Part shown: one piece after another, positions 18,702 through 29,721 of the stretch
Numbering within the stretch: the stretch's first letter is position 1
Layout of the letters: each line of letters begins with the position of its first letter
NCBI RefSeq assembly: GCF_000497045.1
Contig: NW_015961954.1
Coordinates: 434,001 to 498,000 of the forward strand
Reading direction: 5' to 3'
From: Kalmanozyma brasiliensis GHG001
Taxonomy: Eukaryota; Basidiomycota; Ustilaginomycetes; Ustilaginales
Length of the DNA stretch: 64,000 nt
Translations under genes and position numbers: made by a program
The notes under the pieces: generated by a model
Seen by the model: only the letters and a program-made list of their open reading frames with translations
Told to the model about the DNA's origin: nothing
Database searches by the model: none

Positions 18702-18802
18702 TGATTTCTGCCGGGTTCGAACCGGCGACCTCCTCCGTAAGCCCTAACGTTTCAATGCGAAATCTGTTAAGGAGACGCGCTAACCAACTGCGCCAAGAAA
18801 CC
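18702..18802 (-). tRNA. tRNA-Val (AAC), with intron, copy 2
   Basis: Minus-strand duplicate of the tRNA at 13693: acceptor GGTTTCT (18802-18796) with AGAAATC, anticodon AAC, T arm GCCGG-TTCGAAC-CCGGC. Intron of about 27 nt at 18738-18764. The first half of its intron differs from copy 1, while the last 12 nt (CGTTAGGGCTTA) are the same in both. That shared part includes the GTTA able to pair with the anticodon loop. Confidence 0.9.
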
Positions 18803-19234
18803 GGTATATCCGGCAGATTGACGGCGTTGCAAATATATTTCAGACGTCTGATTTCACTTCTCGTGGAGGGTAAGACCGTGGGCTGTCACCACCGTCGTCA
18901 AACACGGTCACAGAGACACCACCGTCACTTAGGAGACCAAGAACACACATCAGGCAGGAGGTGACATTCACACGCGTCGCTCTGGCAAGAAATGGGACTG
19001 TGACTAAGACAGCATTCGGATTGCAGATCAAAAAAGAAAGGGGTATGCGCTCAGGAATGAGCGGAAAAGGGAACGGAGTCGTCGACCACACTGTCTCGAT
19101 GTGCACGACGATAGGGTGCGAGGGAGAGACATATGCGAGTATTACAAGACGGGTTTACATGCTGGACGAGCGCGTGTATGCTGCGTATCGGCGACGCAAG
19201 CTTGGAATGGCAAGTGTTCATGCTAGGAGGTGAG
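18803..19234. other. Intergenic, tRNA-Val copy 2 to C2H2 gene
   Basis: About 430 bases. Holds the upstream block of tRNA-Val copy 2 and the 3' end of the zinc-finger gene, which comes in from the right on the minus strand. No further feature seen. Confidence 0.55.
18827..18840 (-). promoter_or_regulatory. TATA/GCAA block upstream of tRNA-Val copy 2
   Basis: Minus strand reads AAATATATTTGCAA, ending 24 nt before the tRNA 5' end; same order as at the other four tRNA genes. Confidence 0.5.
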
Positions 19235-20779
19235 CTAGTGGGCGTTGTTGCCGAGGAAGCCCCCGAATGGTTGCTGCTGTTGCTGCTGCTGAGACTGCTG
19301 GTGGTGTCTCTTGAGCACCGTCGGATCGTCTGCGATAGGTGGACTGAGCATAGGCGGCTGCTGGGCGAAGTTGCCACCAAATCGCTTGCCCTCGTTGTCG
19401 ACGCCGAAGGCAGGCTGGTCGTTGGCTATGCCGGCGACTGCCAGTCCTAGACCGCCGACGCTAGGTGGCGCGGGGGCAAAGTTGGCAGCGGCGAGCGAGG
19501 ACTTGGCCTCCTCACCAACGCCGCTGACCGCATATCGAGGCTGGGACTCGGTCGGCGAGCTGGCCGAGGTACCCGCTGGGCTGGTGAAGGCGTTCACGAG
19601 TCCACCTGCCAGCTGCTGCCTCTGCTGCTGCGGGAAACCCTCTCCACTCATGAACCCGTAGTTCTGCGAGTAGCCCTGGTTCAATTGCATCTGTCCCCGC
19701 TCGTCCATGCGCGGCGAGGTGTAGTCCCCACCACCACCTACGGTAGCGTCGGTCAATGTAGAGGGCCAGCTCGTCTGCGCACCCGGCTGGTTGTATTCAC
19801 GGAAGCCTCTTGTGTCCGATGGAACACCATCGTACGGTGGTCGACTAGCACTCGGTCCGTCGCTCCCCTCCAACTTGGACAGTGTCGCAGCACGCTTGCG
19901 GTTATCGCCGCTCTTCTTGTTGCCAATCCCGCAGCCCTTGACCAGCACATGGCGCTTGAGCGCGTCCTTGCGACTGAAGGCCTTGTCGCAGTAGCCGCAG
20001 GGGAAGGGTTTGACCGCGAGGTGGATGCGCGCATGTCGCTTGAGGTCGTGGTTGCGGCTGAAGATGGCGTCGCACGCGGAACACTTGAACTGTTTGGGCG
20101 GGGGCAGGGTGGTGCGCGCCTTGAGCTTGCCCTTGTCTGCGGCGGAGGTGAGCGTGAGGCGCGCAATCTGGCCCGAGGGAGCGGGCATGCCGGCGAAGGC
20201 GTCGAGAGAGTTGGGGCCGAGCGGCCACATTGTCTCGGCGTTGTGGTCGTAGGGGCCACCCATGGGCGCGGGCCCGCCCATCACTTTGGGGTAGGCATCC
20301 GGGTAAAGGGACGAGTCGCCGTACGGTGCACCGTTGGTCGCGCCGAGGTAAGTCGAGCCCTGCATCGGTGGCAGCGCCCGCTGGCCCAGCGGCGCCATGT
20401 AGGACGCGGTAGGATACTCCGCATAGTGAGCCGACGACGGTCCACCCAGACCCCACCCAACGGGCGCGGGCTGACTGTACACCACCGGGTTGCGCATCGC
20501 AGACGACGCTCCGTCATATGTGTAGTTGCTCTGATGAGGTGGCCCTCGACCAAAGTCAGAAGGCAGGCTTCCAGTAATCGACGACCTCTCGCTCGCAGGC
20601 CCCTGCTGAGGTGGCTGCTGCTGAACCCTCGGCACCGGCCAGAGCGGCTCGGCGGGATCCTCCGTCTTGGGCCGGCGGTCGTAGCCAAAGTTGTTGAACG
20701 ACGACGGCGGCGTCATGGTGGTGTAGTGCTGACCGAAGCCGTACTGGCCGACTCCGTCGTGACGCTGTGCCACGGCCAT
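19235..20779 (-). CDS. C2H2 zinc-finger transcription factor, Swi5/Ace2-like fingers
   Basis: 514 residues in one exon. Two adjacent fingers lie at about residues 230-283: CSAC with FSRNHDLKRHARIH, a classical C2H2, then CGYC with FSRKDALKRHVLVKGC, which ends H-x5-C. The pair (a NHDLxRH finger followed by a xDALxxH...C finger) recalls fingers 2 and 3 of yeast Swi5/Ace2, from memory of that family; general fungal C2H2 regulators remain possible. The flanks are low complexity (Pro, Gln, Ser, Gly, Tyr), with a Gln/His run near the C-terminus. A basic segment KKSGDNRKRAA follows the fingers, a likely nuclear signal. Start chosen at MAVAQRHD because an in-frame stop lies 26 codons upstream with no other Met between. 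Upstream lies an unusually long gene-free region. Specific target genes cannot be inferred. Confidence 0.85.
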   Translation of the reverse strand: MAVAQRHDGVGQYGFGQHYTTMTPPSSFNNFGYDRRPKTEDPAEPLWPVPRVQQQPPQQGPASERSSITGSLPSDFGRGPPHQSNYTYDGASSAMRNPVVYSQPAPVGWGLGGPSSAHYAEYPTASYMAPLGQRALPPMQGSTYLGATNGAPYGDSSLYPDAYPKVMGGPAPMGGPYDHNAETMWPLGPNSLDAFAGMPAPSGQIARLTLTSAADKGKLKARTTLPPPKQFKCSACDAIFSRNHDLKRHARIHLAVKPFPCGYCDKAFSRKDALKRHVLVKGCGIGNKKSGDNRKRAATLSKLEGSDGPSASRPPYDGVPSDTRGFREYNQPGAQTSWPSTLTDATVGGGGDYTSPRMDERGQMQLNQGYSQNYGFMSGEGFPQQQRQQLAGGLVNAFTSPAGTSASSPTESQPRYAVSGVGEEAKSSLAAANFAPAPPSVGGLGLAVAGIANDQPAFGVDNEGKRFGGNFAQQPPMLSPPIADDPTVLKRHHQQSQQQQQQQPFGGFLGNNAH

Positions 20780-23556
20780 TGACTGTTCCTGCGGTGGGGC
20801 AGGAGGTGATTTTGAGGAACGACGTTGATAACGAGCGACGTCAAAGGATCTTCAGCGGCGTCGATGCGCGTCGTGCTTTGTTGAGATTCGAGAAGCTGAA
20901 GAGAGAAAAGGCGCAAACGCGTTCTATCTTATGCGGTTGCCGTCACTGCGTAGATGTGACGAGATGTTGGTGTACCTGAAAGCCGCAGACGTCTACCGGG
21001 ACAACCTCGGAGAAAAGCTTTCTTGCAGATGAAGGACGAAGGAAGATCGACCTGGTCAGAGTGATGCGAGATGCGTTCACACGTCAACGACGCGAATGCG
21101 GGTGGCTGGCAGTATATAGCCAAGAGCTGAACCGAGAGCAAGCCGAGCAGACTAGCAAGCAAGGGCCTGCAGCCAGCGTAAACAAGGAGAAGGGCGGCGG
21201 GGATATGAAGTGGTACCGAGTAAAAACGCACACCCGCTAGAGTGGTGCAATCGATCCGAGGCGTACCAAAACCGACCCGTCAGAAAGCAGACAGGCCGGA
21301 GGTTTTGGAGGGGCAAGGAGAAGGGCGGGTATCGATTTCCGCACGACCTCGACAAGAAGGACCGCAATGAAAAGCGTGGTCTTGATCTTCTACGGGAGAT
21401 TTAGCCGCGGTTGGCGCTACAACAGGTTGTTGCGTTGTGCAGGTGGGAACAAGGTTGGCTGATCGGCAACCAACAAGGTTAGCAAGGCTATGTATGCACG
21501 TCGAGAGGGCGACAGCAAATGAAGAGCCGAAAAGCTTGGCGGAAGGCTGATGAAACGACTACGTGGGAGGTTGCGTCGAGACACCCGAGATAAGGTCCAG
21601 AGTCGTGAGGGTCTGCACGCATATATGAAGTAGAACGAGGCACCATAGGGAGGAAACCGACCCAGGCGGTGGGTCCACATTTGCAGAAGGGGGAAGGAGG
21701 AGGGCGAAGAGAGAAGGACGGCACAGCGAACGGCGAAATCGATCGACACCGGCCAATTTCAACGGAGAGGCAGATCAGAGATGAACCAAGCATGTTAGCG
21801 GATGAACTCTGGACAACAATGGGAAGACGAGGGAGGGAGAGCGCTGGACACAATCGAAGTTGCTAGCGTGCCATGGGAAGCTGTCAGACGAGATGGGCGC
21901 ATACAGGCAACAAAGGCGCAATACGACAATGCCAAACGCGGTCGTGTGGTTACGACAAGGGACCGCGTGCATGCGGCGCGCGCGGTGGTTGCGACTGCGG
22001 CGGGACGACATCTACTGCCAGCTGCCACGAGAGCACTTAGCCGAACAAAGTTGTGGGCTTCATTTGGATGCCATCAATGCATTGGCGGGCGCCGACGATG
22101 CCAAGCTTTGTCTCGGATGCAGCTCGTCAAGAAGCACGCCCACCTCGCCGAGCTTGAGGCATCCGGGTCGCGAGTCCCGAAGGACAAAAGACCGTAAGAC
22201 GGTGTCGACGGAGCAAGGTATCCAACCTCGGCGATGGCCGGAATGAAGGCCACCGAAGCACGCGGTCGAAAGACAAAGGCAGCGCAAGAGGCGCGTCGAT
22301 TTGGGCCAAAGGGGACAAGGGACAAGCGCATAAAGGGAGGTGGGTGACTCACAATATCCGTGGATGAGGTTGCCAGCGTCGAACCGGTGGGATCGATCGT
22401 AAAAGCGCAAAGACCGCGGAATAGGAAGAGGGCGAGCTTCGAGGCACGAACAATCGCAAGGATGAGTGATGAGGTCGGAGGACGCGAGATGAAAGGTGGG
22501 CTGCGGTTCGGAGGTGGCCGTTGGATAGCTATCCAGATCTGCGATCGTTTGCCGATGGGAGATGAGAGAGATCTCGGCGGGTATGTCGGGTATGAAGAGC
22601 TAGCTGGATAGTGCCGAGGGAAGTCGAGATGTCCGTCAGCACGTTGAAGGTGCAGTCGAATGGCGGCGCAGGTCCCGGAGAGGGATCTAGAGGCGAATAG
22701 GAGGATGTCCGATCGTTCTGACGAGAAAGGTGCGGGCGGGAGTATGCTGGCGATTGAGAGCTAGCGGCGATATATAGGCTGAGGTTGCGGGATGTGGTGG
22801 TAAGGAAAGGAGGGAGCGAGCCCACGTCGAGAGGTGTTGACTGAAAGCGGCGGCTGCTCCGTTCCAGACCAGTCCAGTCGAGCTGAGTCGAGTCGGGTCG
22901 AGGCGATGTCTGAGCGTGGCAGCGAGCTGAGCTGGAATGCATACAGCGGGAGAGCCGAATCGGATGTCTGGAGATGACAAACGAGGGAGCAGACCGGATG
23001 GGGTTGTCGCAGATGACAGCAAGAGGCGAGGAGAGAGAGAGACAAGAGACGAAAGACAAGAGACGGTAGATGGCAAAGATGCACCCAAGCCTGTGGGATT
23101 GCTCGACCAAAACTCAAAACAGAGCTCCGACGCTGCCAATCCGAGCACGACACCGGCAACGGCGGCGGCAAAACAGAGGGGTCTGGGCAGAAGCGGAACG
23201 GAATCGAGTGAGAGCTGTCAGACAACAGAGGGAGGGGGAGGAAGGAGAGACGAAGGAGCTAGCAGCAACATCGGCAGCAGCACGATCCGCAAAGCAAATA
23301 AGCAACCCAAAAGCAATGCAGCGAGTCACGGCCCGTTTCGACAGCTGCACAAAGAAGGAATATGCGAGCATGACCCAGAGTTCTACGCAACTGGTCCAAG
23401 CTGAGGCAACTTCAAGCTGAGACACGCGCTGAGTCGGCAAGCATGGCTCTGCATGCAACAGCGCCGCAAGAGTGACACTTTTTGAATAATAAGCGAAACA
23501 AAGAGCCAAGAGAGAGGGACAATCGACAGTTGGCCAGAGAAATCGTTCCTTCACCC

Positions 23557-23613
23557 TTTTTTTTTTTTTTTTTTTTTAAATTTTTTTTNNNNNNNNNNNN
23601 NNNNNNNNNNNNN
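23557..23613. other. Poly-T tract and 25-N assembly gap
   Basis: A run of 21 T (23557-23577), AAA, 8 T, then 25 N (23589-23613). The gap most likely reflects failure to sequence through the homopolymer; true length and content are unknown. Confidence 0.95.
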
Positions 23614-26509
23614 AACGGAAGCGAAGCGAGCTCTCCCAAGCGAATGTTTCTGTGCCTGCGCAGTACCGAGTTAGCAACACTCGGTCCAGCCTCCCTGCAT
23701 CGTATGAACCCTGAGACTGCGAACAAGGACAGTCAGCTTAGGACAATGCGAGTGCGGTGCGGCTGGAAGGGCAAGGGACGAATGTCTTCGGTGATTGGAC
23801 CAACCGGCAACAATACGAAAGAGCGAAAAAGAAGGAGGGACTGTGTGCATGTGGGCAAGCCTGTATGCGCGCGTGTTCAGGGCGCGTGTGAAGGAAGAGC
23901 GCGATGGGTTCGCCACGTCCGTAAGTCGGTTTGGCGCGCGCTTACGCCCGACCAAGGCAAACACACATGCGAGGGCACCGTACCAGAAGAGCGAGCGTGC
24001 GAAAGCGTGACCGATTGCAGAGACAAGAAGCGGAAAAGCCGAGGAGCGACGCTTGGAAAAAGAAAATTTTACACGAGAAGGGCGTGATTTTGTGTGGGCA
24101 GCAGCAGGCCAGCGTCGGAGGGAGGCGGCTAAGTTGGCAGAGGGGAGCTGCTGGGTCCGAAGACCGGGGCCCAGAAAGCGCAAGGTGTGTGCAATTTTCT
24201 GATACCAGAGAAGTCGCCCGTTCGGCGGTGTTTTAATAAAATAATCCACATCTCAAACCATTTGTGGGCCCAGCTGTCTCTCTTGTCGCACGCCCTCTCG
24301 GCTTCACCGTCTGACTCGCACTGTCCGCCATGTCCTCTCCAACATGTCCAGTCGTGTCGAGCTTGAGGGAATGGGAGAAGTGATGAACTGCTATGTGAGA
24401 GTGACAGCTCGTTGGGGGTTGCTTGGAGGCAGCGACTTGATGTTGAAGAAAGATGCCACAATCTCATTTCCTCGCTGCAAGCGCAACGCAGCCGAGACGA
24501 GCGTGGGAAATGATGAACAAGGTGGGCCCAAAACCAAATATCGCGTTGGTTCGGCTATGAAACCATCCCTCGGACACGTTCCGACATTGGTCTTCGCTTA
24601 CGACGACCCTGCGGTGCTTTCTGACTGTGATTGCGGCTAGATCACCAGCGACCAAACAGTCCAGACATGTCGGTCATCGTCCGCTGTGCTTTGCTGGCAC
24701 GCCGGGTCTTCGAATGCCACGGGCTAGGCCTATGAAATTGCAAAAGCCACCGGTTCATGCGCTGTGGGCTTGCTTGTCAACCTCTCTTTCCAGAATCAAT
24801 GACAAGCGCCACATTCCTATGCAGCAGCGACGAAGGGATGTATTCGCTCCCCTGTCGCAATTGAAAGCGACAGCTGAATTGGAGACGATGATCTGCATTG
24901 GGTTGGTTGCACGAGATGCTCCGTTCAACCGGGTCAGTCAGCAAGCATTCAGCATTCAGAGCAGTTGACCGTGCCACTCTCAAGCCCTGGAGTGGGATCT
25001 GCGAGCGACGAACAAGCGAGGCATGTTGATCGTGTTTCGCCATTCCGCTCCTGGAGTCAATGCAGTGTCTGCAGTTCGGTTCTAGCTCTCGATCGGGAGG
25101 AAAGGGCGAACGCGCATTTCCCCACGTCCAGCGTCACTGCTGACTGAGGGAGGAAGTTGACCGGCAGTGGGTCCGACAGTTTGCTTTGAGTTTGAAATTC
25201 GTTACCGATCGAGCGGACAGCGATCAGCTGGACAGCAGTCAATTTTAAAGCCCATTTTCCAAACTCAAAACTCCAAAGTCCGGAGCCACCTCGCTCACCA
25301 CCATCCTCGTTGGCTTGGTCTACCGCTGCCATCCTCGTCTTTGCCTACATCCAAGAGCACGTGACATTGTCATTCAGGAACACAGCTGGATACTCCGCCC
25401 GACATGGTCTCGGGTGGATCGATGGGCGCGACCGGGTGGGCCAGACTCGAATCGTGTCCACGCCGATCCGACACACTGCTTCGGACTTTGAACATGGAGA
25501 GGCTGGCATTCGGATGCAGGGCCAGTACGTACGTGCAGCCCGGATTGCTTGGCATTGCTGTTTCAAAGACATTGACGACAGACAACACCGGCTCGGCTCG
25601 GATGATGGTTGTCACGCTATGCACGAGGTTGGATGATGCATTGCAGGGCGGTACGACGCAGAGCCGAACCGTTCGGCTGAAGCGAGTCTAGACCCCTTTT
25701 CAAGATCCGCTCTCGACAGAGCTGGCTCTCGTGGTGTGATCGATGACCAATAACCGGTTCCGCTCACTGGTTGATGCTTGAGTACTTTTTTGTGCTGGCT
25801 AGCAAGATCACACTCAAGCGCGGTTTGCTGCGAGCACAGGGGTCCGACTTGGAACTGTCGCCGTCGTCTCGTGATCCACCCTGTGTGTGTTCGGGTTTCG
25901 AATTGCGAACGGGCAAAGACACTCGATGCCTCCTGACTCGACGTGCCAATCGGGGTTGTTTCAATTGGAGGGCAACTAAGCGTATAACAGTCTGAGCATT
26001 CACCTCGGACTCCGGCGATTCGGATGGTATCGTATAACTGCCGCGAGCTGGTACAAGGCGCTTACATACATGCCATCGTCGTTGGCCTTGTGTTGAGAAC
26101 AGCCCCTGCCGCGCATCGAGCTTCATCCTAGCCGAGATCACTTCCAACACGGGCTTGGACTGAGGGAACGTTAGCCGAGGTTAGACACGGTAACAGCACA
26201 CCGGAATGCTTGCAAGAGAGCCGGAGCAAGAGGGATGACAGATGTGAAGGGGTCCAAATCAGGCACACCCTACGGGCCAGATCTTGCAGCAACGACCAGG
26301 AACGCACGCCTGTGAGGTCATGGTCATCTGATGAGGAGAAGCTGCGAGCGTAAAACGAGGTAATGTTCCGAGACACCAACGACCAGATGGAGATGGGCGG
26401 ACTTGGATGGTATCAGTCAAAGGTACGTACCACCATCCAGACAGCAGCGAGCGTGATCGTGAACCGCGGTCCCAATCAGGTCCAGGTTCTGCTTGCTGCT
26501 GTCGGGGAA

Positions 26510-26570
26510 AAATCGAAAATTAAATAAAATCTAGACGAAAAAGGCAAATTTCAAATTTACCGGAACGGAA
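26510..26570. other. AT-rich patch
   Basis: GAAAATTAAATAAAATC followed by CAAATTTCAAATTTAC with a direct AAATTT pair, standing out in GC-rich surroundings. Purpose unknown. Confidence 0.35.
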
Positions 26571-29500
26571 GGCGTGAGGTTGACCGACCTGTTGTTTTGG
26601 GTCCGATGAGGCATCATCTCTCAGCATCCGGTTCGTGTCTCTGTTCGCTTAAGGGTGCGAAGCGCAAAAGGGCGCAGCCAACTTACCACAACAAGTCACC
26701 TTACCTTGACCTCGCCTCGCCCTGACCGCGTCGTTTCAGAAACAGGGTCACCAAACTCAGCCAGGAACGCTCGGGAGGGATCGTCTCTGTTGCTGTACCC
26801 GCCAGATCCGATCACACCGTCTCCTTTCGCTTATCTTGACCCCAAGCAGCTGGAGACAACTCCGTCTCCCGTCACCTCTGTCCCTTCCCAAACCCGGCCC
26901 ACAGAGTCTAGAACACCCGAAGTGCGCCCTGCATACCGATCACCTGATTTTCATCACGACCTGCAGCTTGCTTTCATTTAGCGACCATACTCCGCTCCCG
27001 TGGGTACCGTGCTGACCCGGCTTAGCGAGAGACAAGCTGCAGCGACAGTCCTTGGCATCGTTCTGGAGCGCGGCGTGGGGGGTGGGAAAGCTTGTCTTTC
27101 TCTGGTGTCCTCCATGTCACGTTATATCACACCCAGCAATCAGGGCGATGCACAAGGTCAAGGTGTCGCGATCGCCCGGCATCGGCACCGGACTCTGTAG
27201 GGTTCAGGTACGGTGCTGTGCCATTGTGCTTGCTTGCGAGAGCCATTTGTTTTCCGTCGGTGCAACTGTGGCCTTGAGTCACAGCAACAGCGCGTAGCGC
27301 GGTCAGCAACGAACAATGCCAAGGTTCAGACTCAGCACACCAACACAATGGAGGCCAAGGCGATTTGGTAACGCACTTTATTCGGCAAGCTTCCGAAATC
27401 CAAGCTCAGCACGAATCACAATCGACGACATCAATCCACACAATGGGCCATCTCTCCTCTTCCGCTTCTCGCCACGATCATGATTCCACATACGTTCACC
27501 ACAATGGCTGCTGACCTCAGCTGTCATCCGGGGTTTCGCCGCCTGGACCGACGGGAGTGTAGCCTCATTAAGTGTCAAGCGTTCATCCGGACGCACTCTC
27601 TGCTCTTCTACCCCGGAGCGTGAGAGCACTCGCTGTTGATACGGCTCTTGTTGATTGGCACTCCACTGTCGTCTGCATGCACTTATTGCGGACTCGCTTC
27701 GAAGAGACAGATTGCGTTGAAAGAACTGGCCAGAATCGATGCTCTTGCCGTCTTTCTGGGTGCACCATCCTTACGAACTTGCCACGACTAGCTCGTCGAT
27801 GACGGCAACAATGACGATCCCAAAGGCTGCTCATGCACTCACAACATACGTGCACTTCTGCGCATAAACACGACCTTGTCGCCGGGTAATCTTCTGGCCT
27901 TGATACCATGTTGCATGAACCAGCTCGGCGATGGCAGAAGGCTTCCCTTTTGAAGGCAAGATCACCCGCGTGGGCAGGCGAGACCAGGCACCGGCTACGC
28001 GGTGCGGCGCGCCAAGAGATTCGCGGCCCGGAGATCTCTTCACGTGCTCGACATCTCGTCCGCGGACACCGGGAGCGTCTGCCAGGTTTCCGGCGTTTAC
28101 ACGATCGAGGGGCAAGGGGCCCGTGTCTCGCATCGAAAGCCCTGCACTTCATGTGCGAGGCTCGAAATCGACAAGCGAGCCCACACTCATCACAATAGCA
28201 GAACAGGGATGACAATAGCAGCATCCGCCATCATGGGAACATAATAAACAATGCCGAGCAGCAGCTTGGCGTGCTCGAGCCGTCTTTTACCGGCAGCCTA
28301 GCCTGGGACACACTCTCGATTCCGGGCCATGTCGCGTGATTTGACCCGCGCGAGCGATAGACAATAGAGACGAGCCGAGTCGAACCTGTCTATGCATGGT
28401 CTTTGTTCGAAATCCTCGGCGAATCACCATGGGAACCAACGAACAATGAAGGCAAGTTTGATCTGATTACTCCCCTGGGTTTTGCCGCGGGCCAAAGTTG
28501 GGCAGATCGAGCAAAGCGGCAGCATCAGTCGAGCGTCGTTGCTCCTCCAAAGATCACATGGGTACTGTCTTAGCTTCCATGACTTCACCTAACCGACGAA
28601 TCGAAGGCGCAGTCCAGACCGCGACTGCGTGACCCCCAGAAATGTTCGTACACGGGGGCGATCACGCCATGTCGCATGACCTGTCCGACTTATCCATCGC
28701 TGCGAGCGGTGCTCCGCTGCATCCGTTTCACCTCGTTCGAAACCGAAGCGAAGAAGCGGGATCATCGTCCGCAGCCGAACACTTGGTCTGCGCAAAGTGA
28801 GGCGCGCAGGAAGCACCCGACTGCATCGGCGCCCTCTGCCGGGGTCATCACCCATCGTGTTGACTCCACAAACACTCGCTCGCAGCGCCATGCTCTTCCG
28901 ACGGGATGCTGGCCAACACCCGATTTCCTCCATTGTACGTGCGGAACCGGGGACCTTGAGGCGCGTTCCGGTGGAATTGGCACCCACCAGACCGGTCTTC
29001 GGAAGCCGTCCCGAGTTCGACCGGTAAATGGACCCCTCAACCTGGGTCGGCGTTTGAAGCGGCCTTTTGAACCCCCTATGCGCGCGATAGAGTTGGTCTC
29101 GTTAGCATCGCATGACACCGGGACCAGCTATGTTCCCGAATGCGCAAACGCATCAATCGACTTCCATGACAAAGTTTCGCTTCGTCATGGATGGGGCCAG
29201 CTTGCAGGAAAACCTTGAGAGTCCGCTTCTGCTGCCAATCGGAACGCTGTCTGCACGACGTGCAGCGCACCTGCGTCCCATCCGAGCTCCCTTTTCCCCT
29301 CTCCAGATGCTACCGGTCAAATTCCCCTCGTCGACCGGCGAATTCGCATTCTTATCAATTGGCTCAGCCGAGACGACGAGCAGATGGTTTCCATGCACCA
29401 GTAACTACTTGCCTTTAGTGTGGGAAATTTCAAACCTAAGATCAGTATTTGAGGTTCCGATGCGCAGCTGCTCCGGCGTGAGAGCTTAATCTTGGCAAAA

Positions 29501-29721
29501 ACCAAACCGTCTGGGCCGTCGTATCCGGTCGAGCGTCTCCGTTGGAAAGTCATCCGATCCGATTGACGATGGGGTCGTACCCGATCTCACAAGATGCCTG
29601 TGCCTCCCATCACGGGCTCGATCACTCTCTCGACGAGCAAACACACAGAGGACGTCGTATGGGAACCGTAGCATTCGTATTTACATTTGTTGGGAAGCCA
29701 TGAGTGACAGGAGAAAAAGCT

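Larger units (their letters stand above)
20780..29721. other. 8.9-kb gene-poor interval
   Basis: No ORF here looks like a protein: the largest (about 180-213 codons) have scrambled Arg/Cys/Ser-rich composition and no motif. Between about 21.2 and 24.1 kb the plus strand is strongly purine-rich (GGAGG, GAGAGA), that is, the minus strand is pyrimidine-rich, as expected for a long promoter or leader of the minus-strand zinc-finger gene at 19235-20779. Possible minus-strand splice sites exist (GTGAGT donor near 22352, CTTTCAG acceptor near 20976), so an intron-containing 5' UTR is conceivable. From about 24.1 to 29.7 kb the sequence is unskewed and featureless to my reading, apart from an AT-rich patch near 26510-26565. 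It may hide a long non-coding RNA, a many-exon gene or decayed repeats. Confidence 0.55.

Noticed and set aside
18738..18764. TTAGGG-like sequence in tRNA-Val introns, considered as telomerase RNA template or telomeric repeat
   Set aside because: Only a single TTAGGG-like unit inside a tRNA intron, explained by pairing with the anticodon loop; no tandem repeats or CTAACCC template elsewhere that I could find.
22870..22905. Degenerate GTCGAG-type tandem motif
   Set aside because: A few imperfect copies only, within skewed purine-rich DNA; not clearly more than simple-sequence drift.
27583..28224. 213-codon minus-strand ORF in the gene-poor interval
   Set aside because: Arg/Cys/Ser-rich, no motif, overlapped by other equally long frames; looks random.
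28676..29218. 180-codon plus-strand ORF in the gene-poor interval
   Set aside because: Composition like translated non-coding DNA, no domain or splice context.
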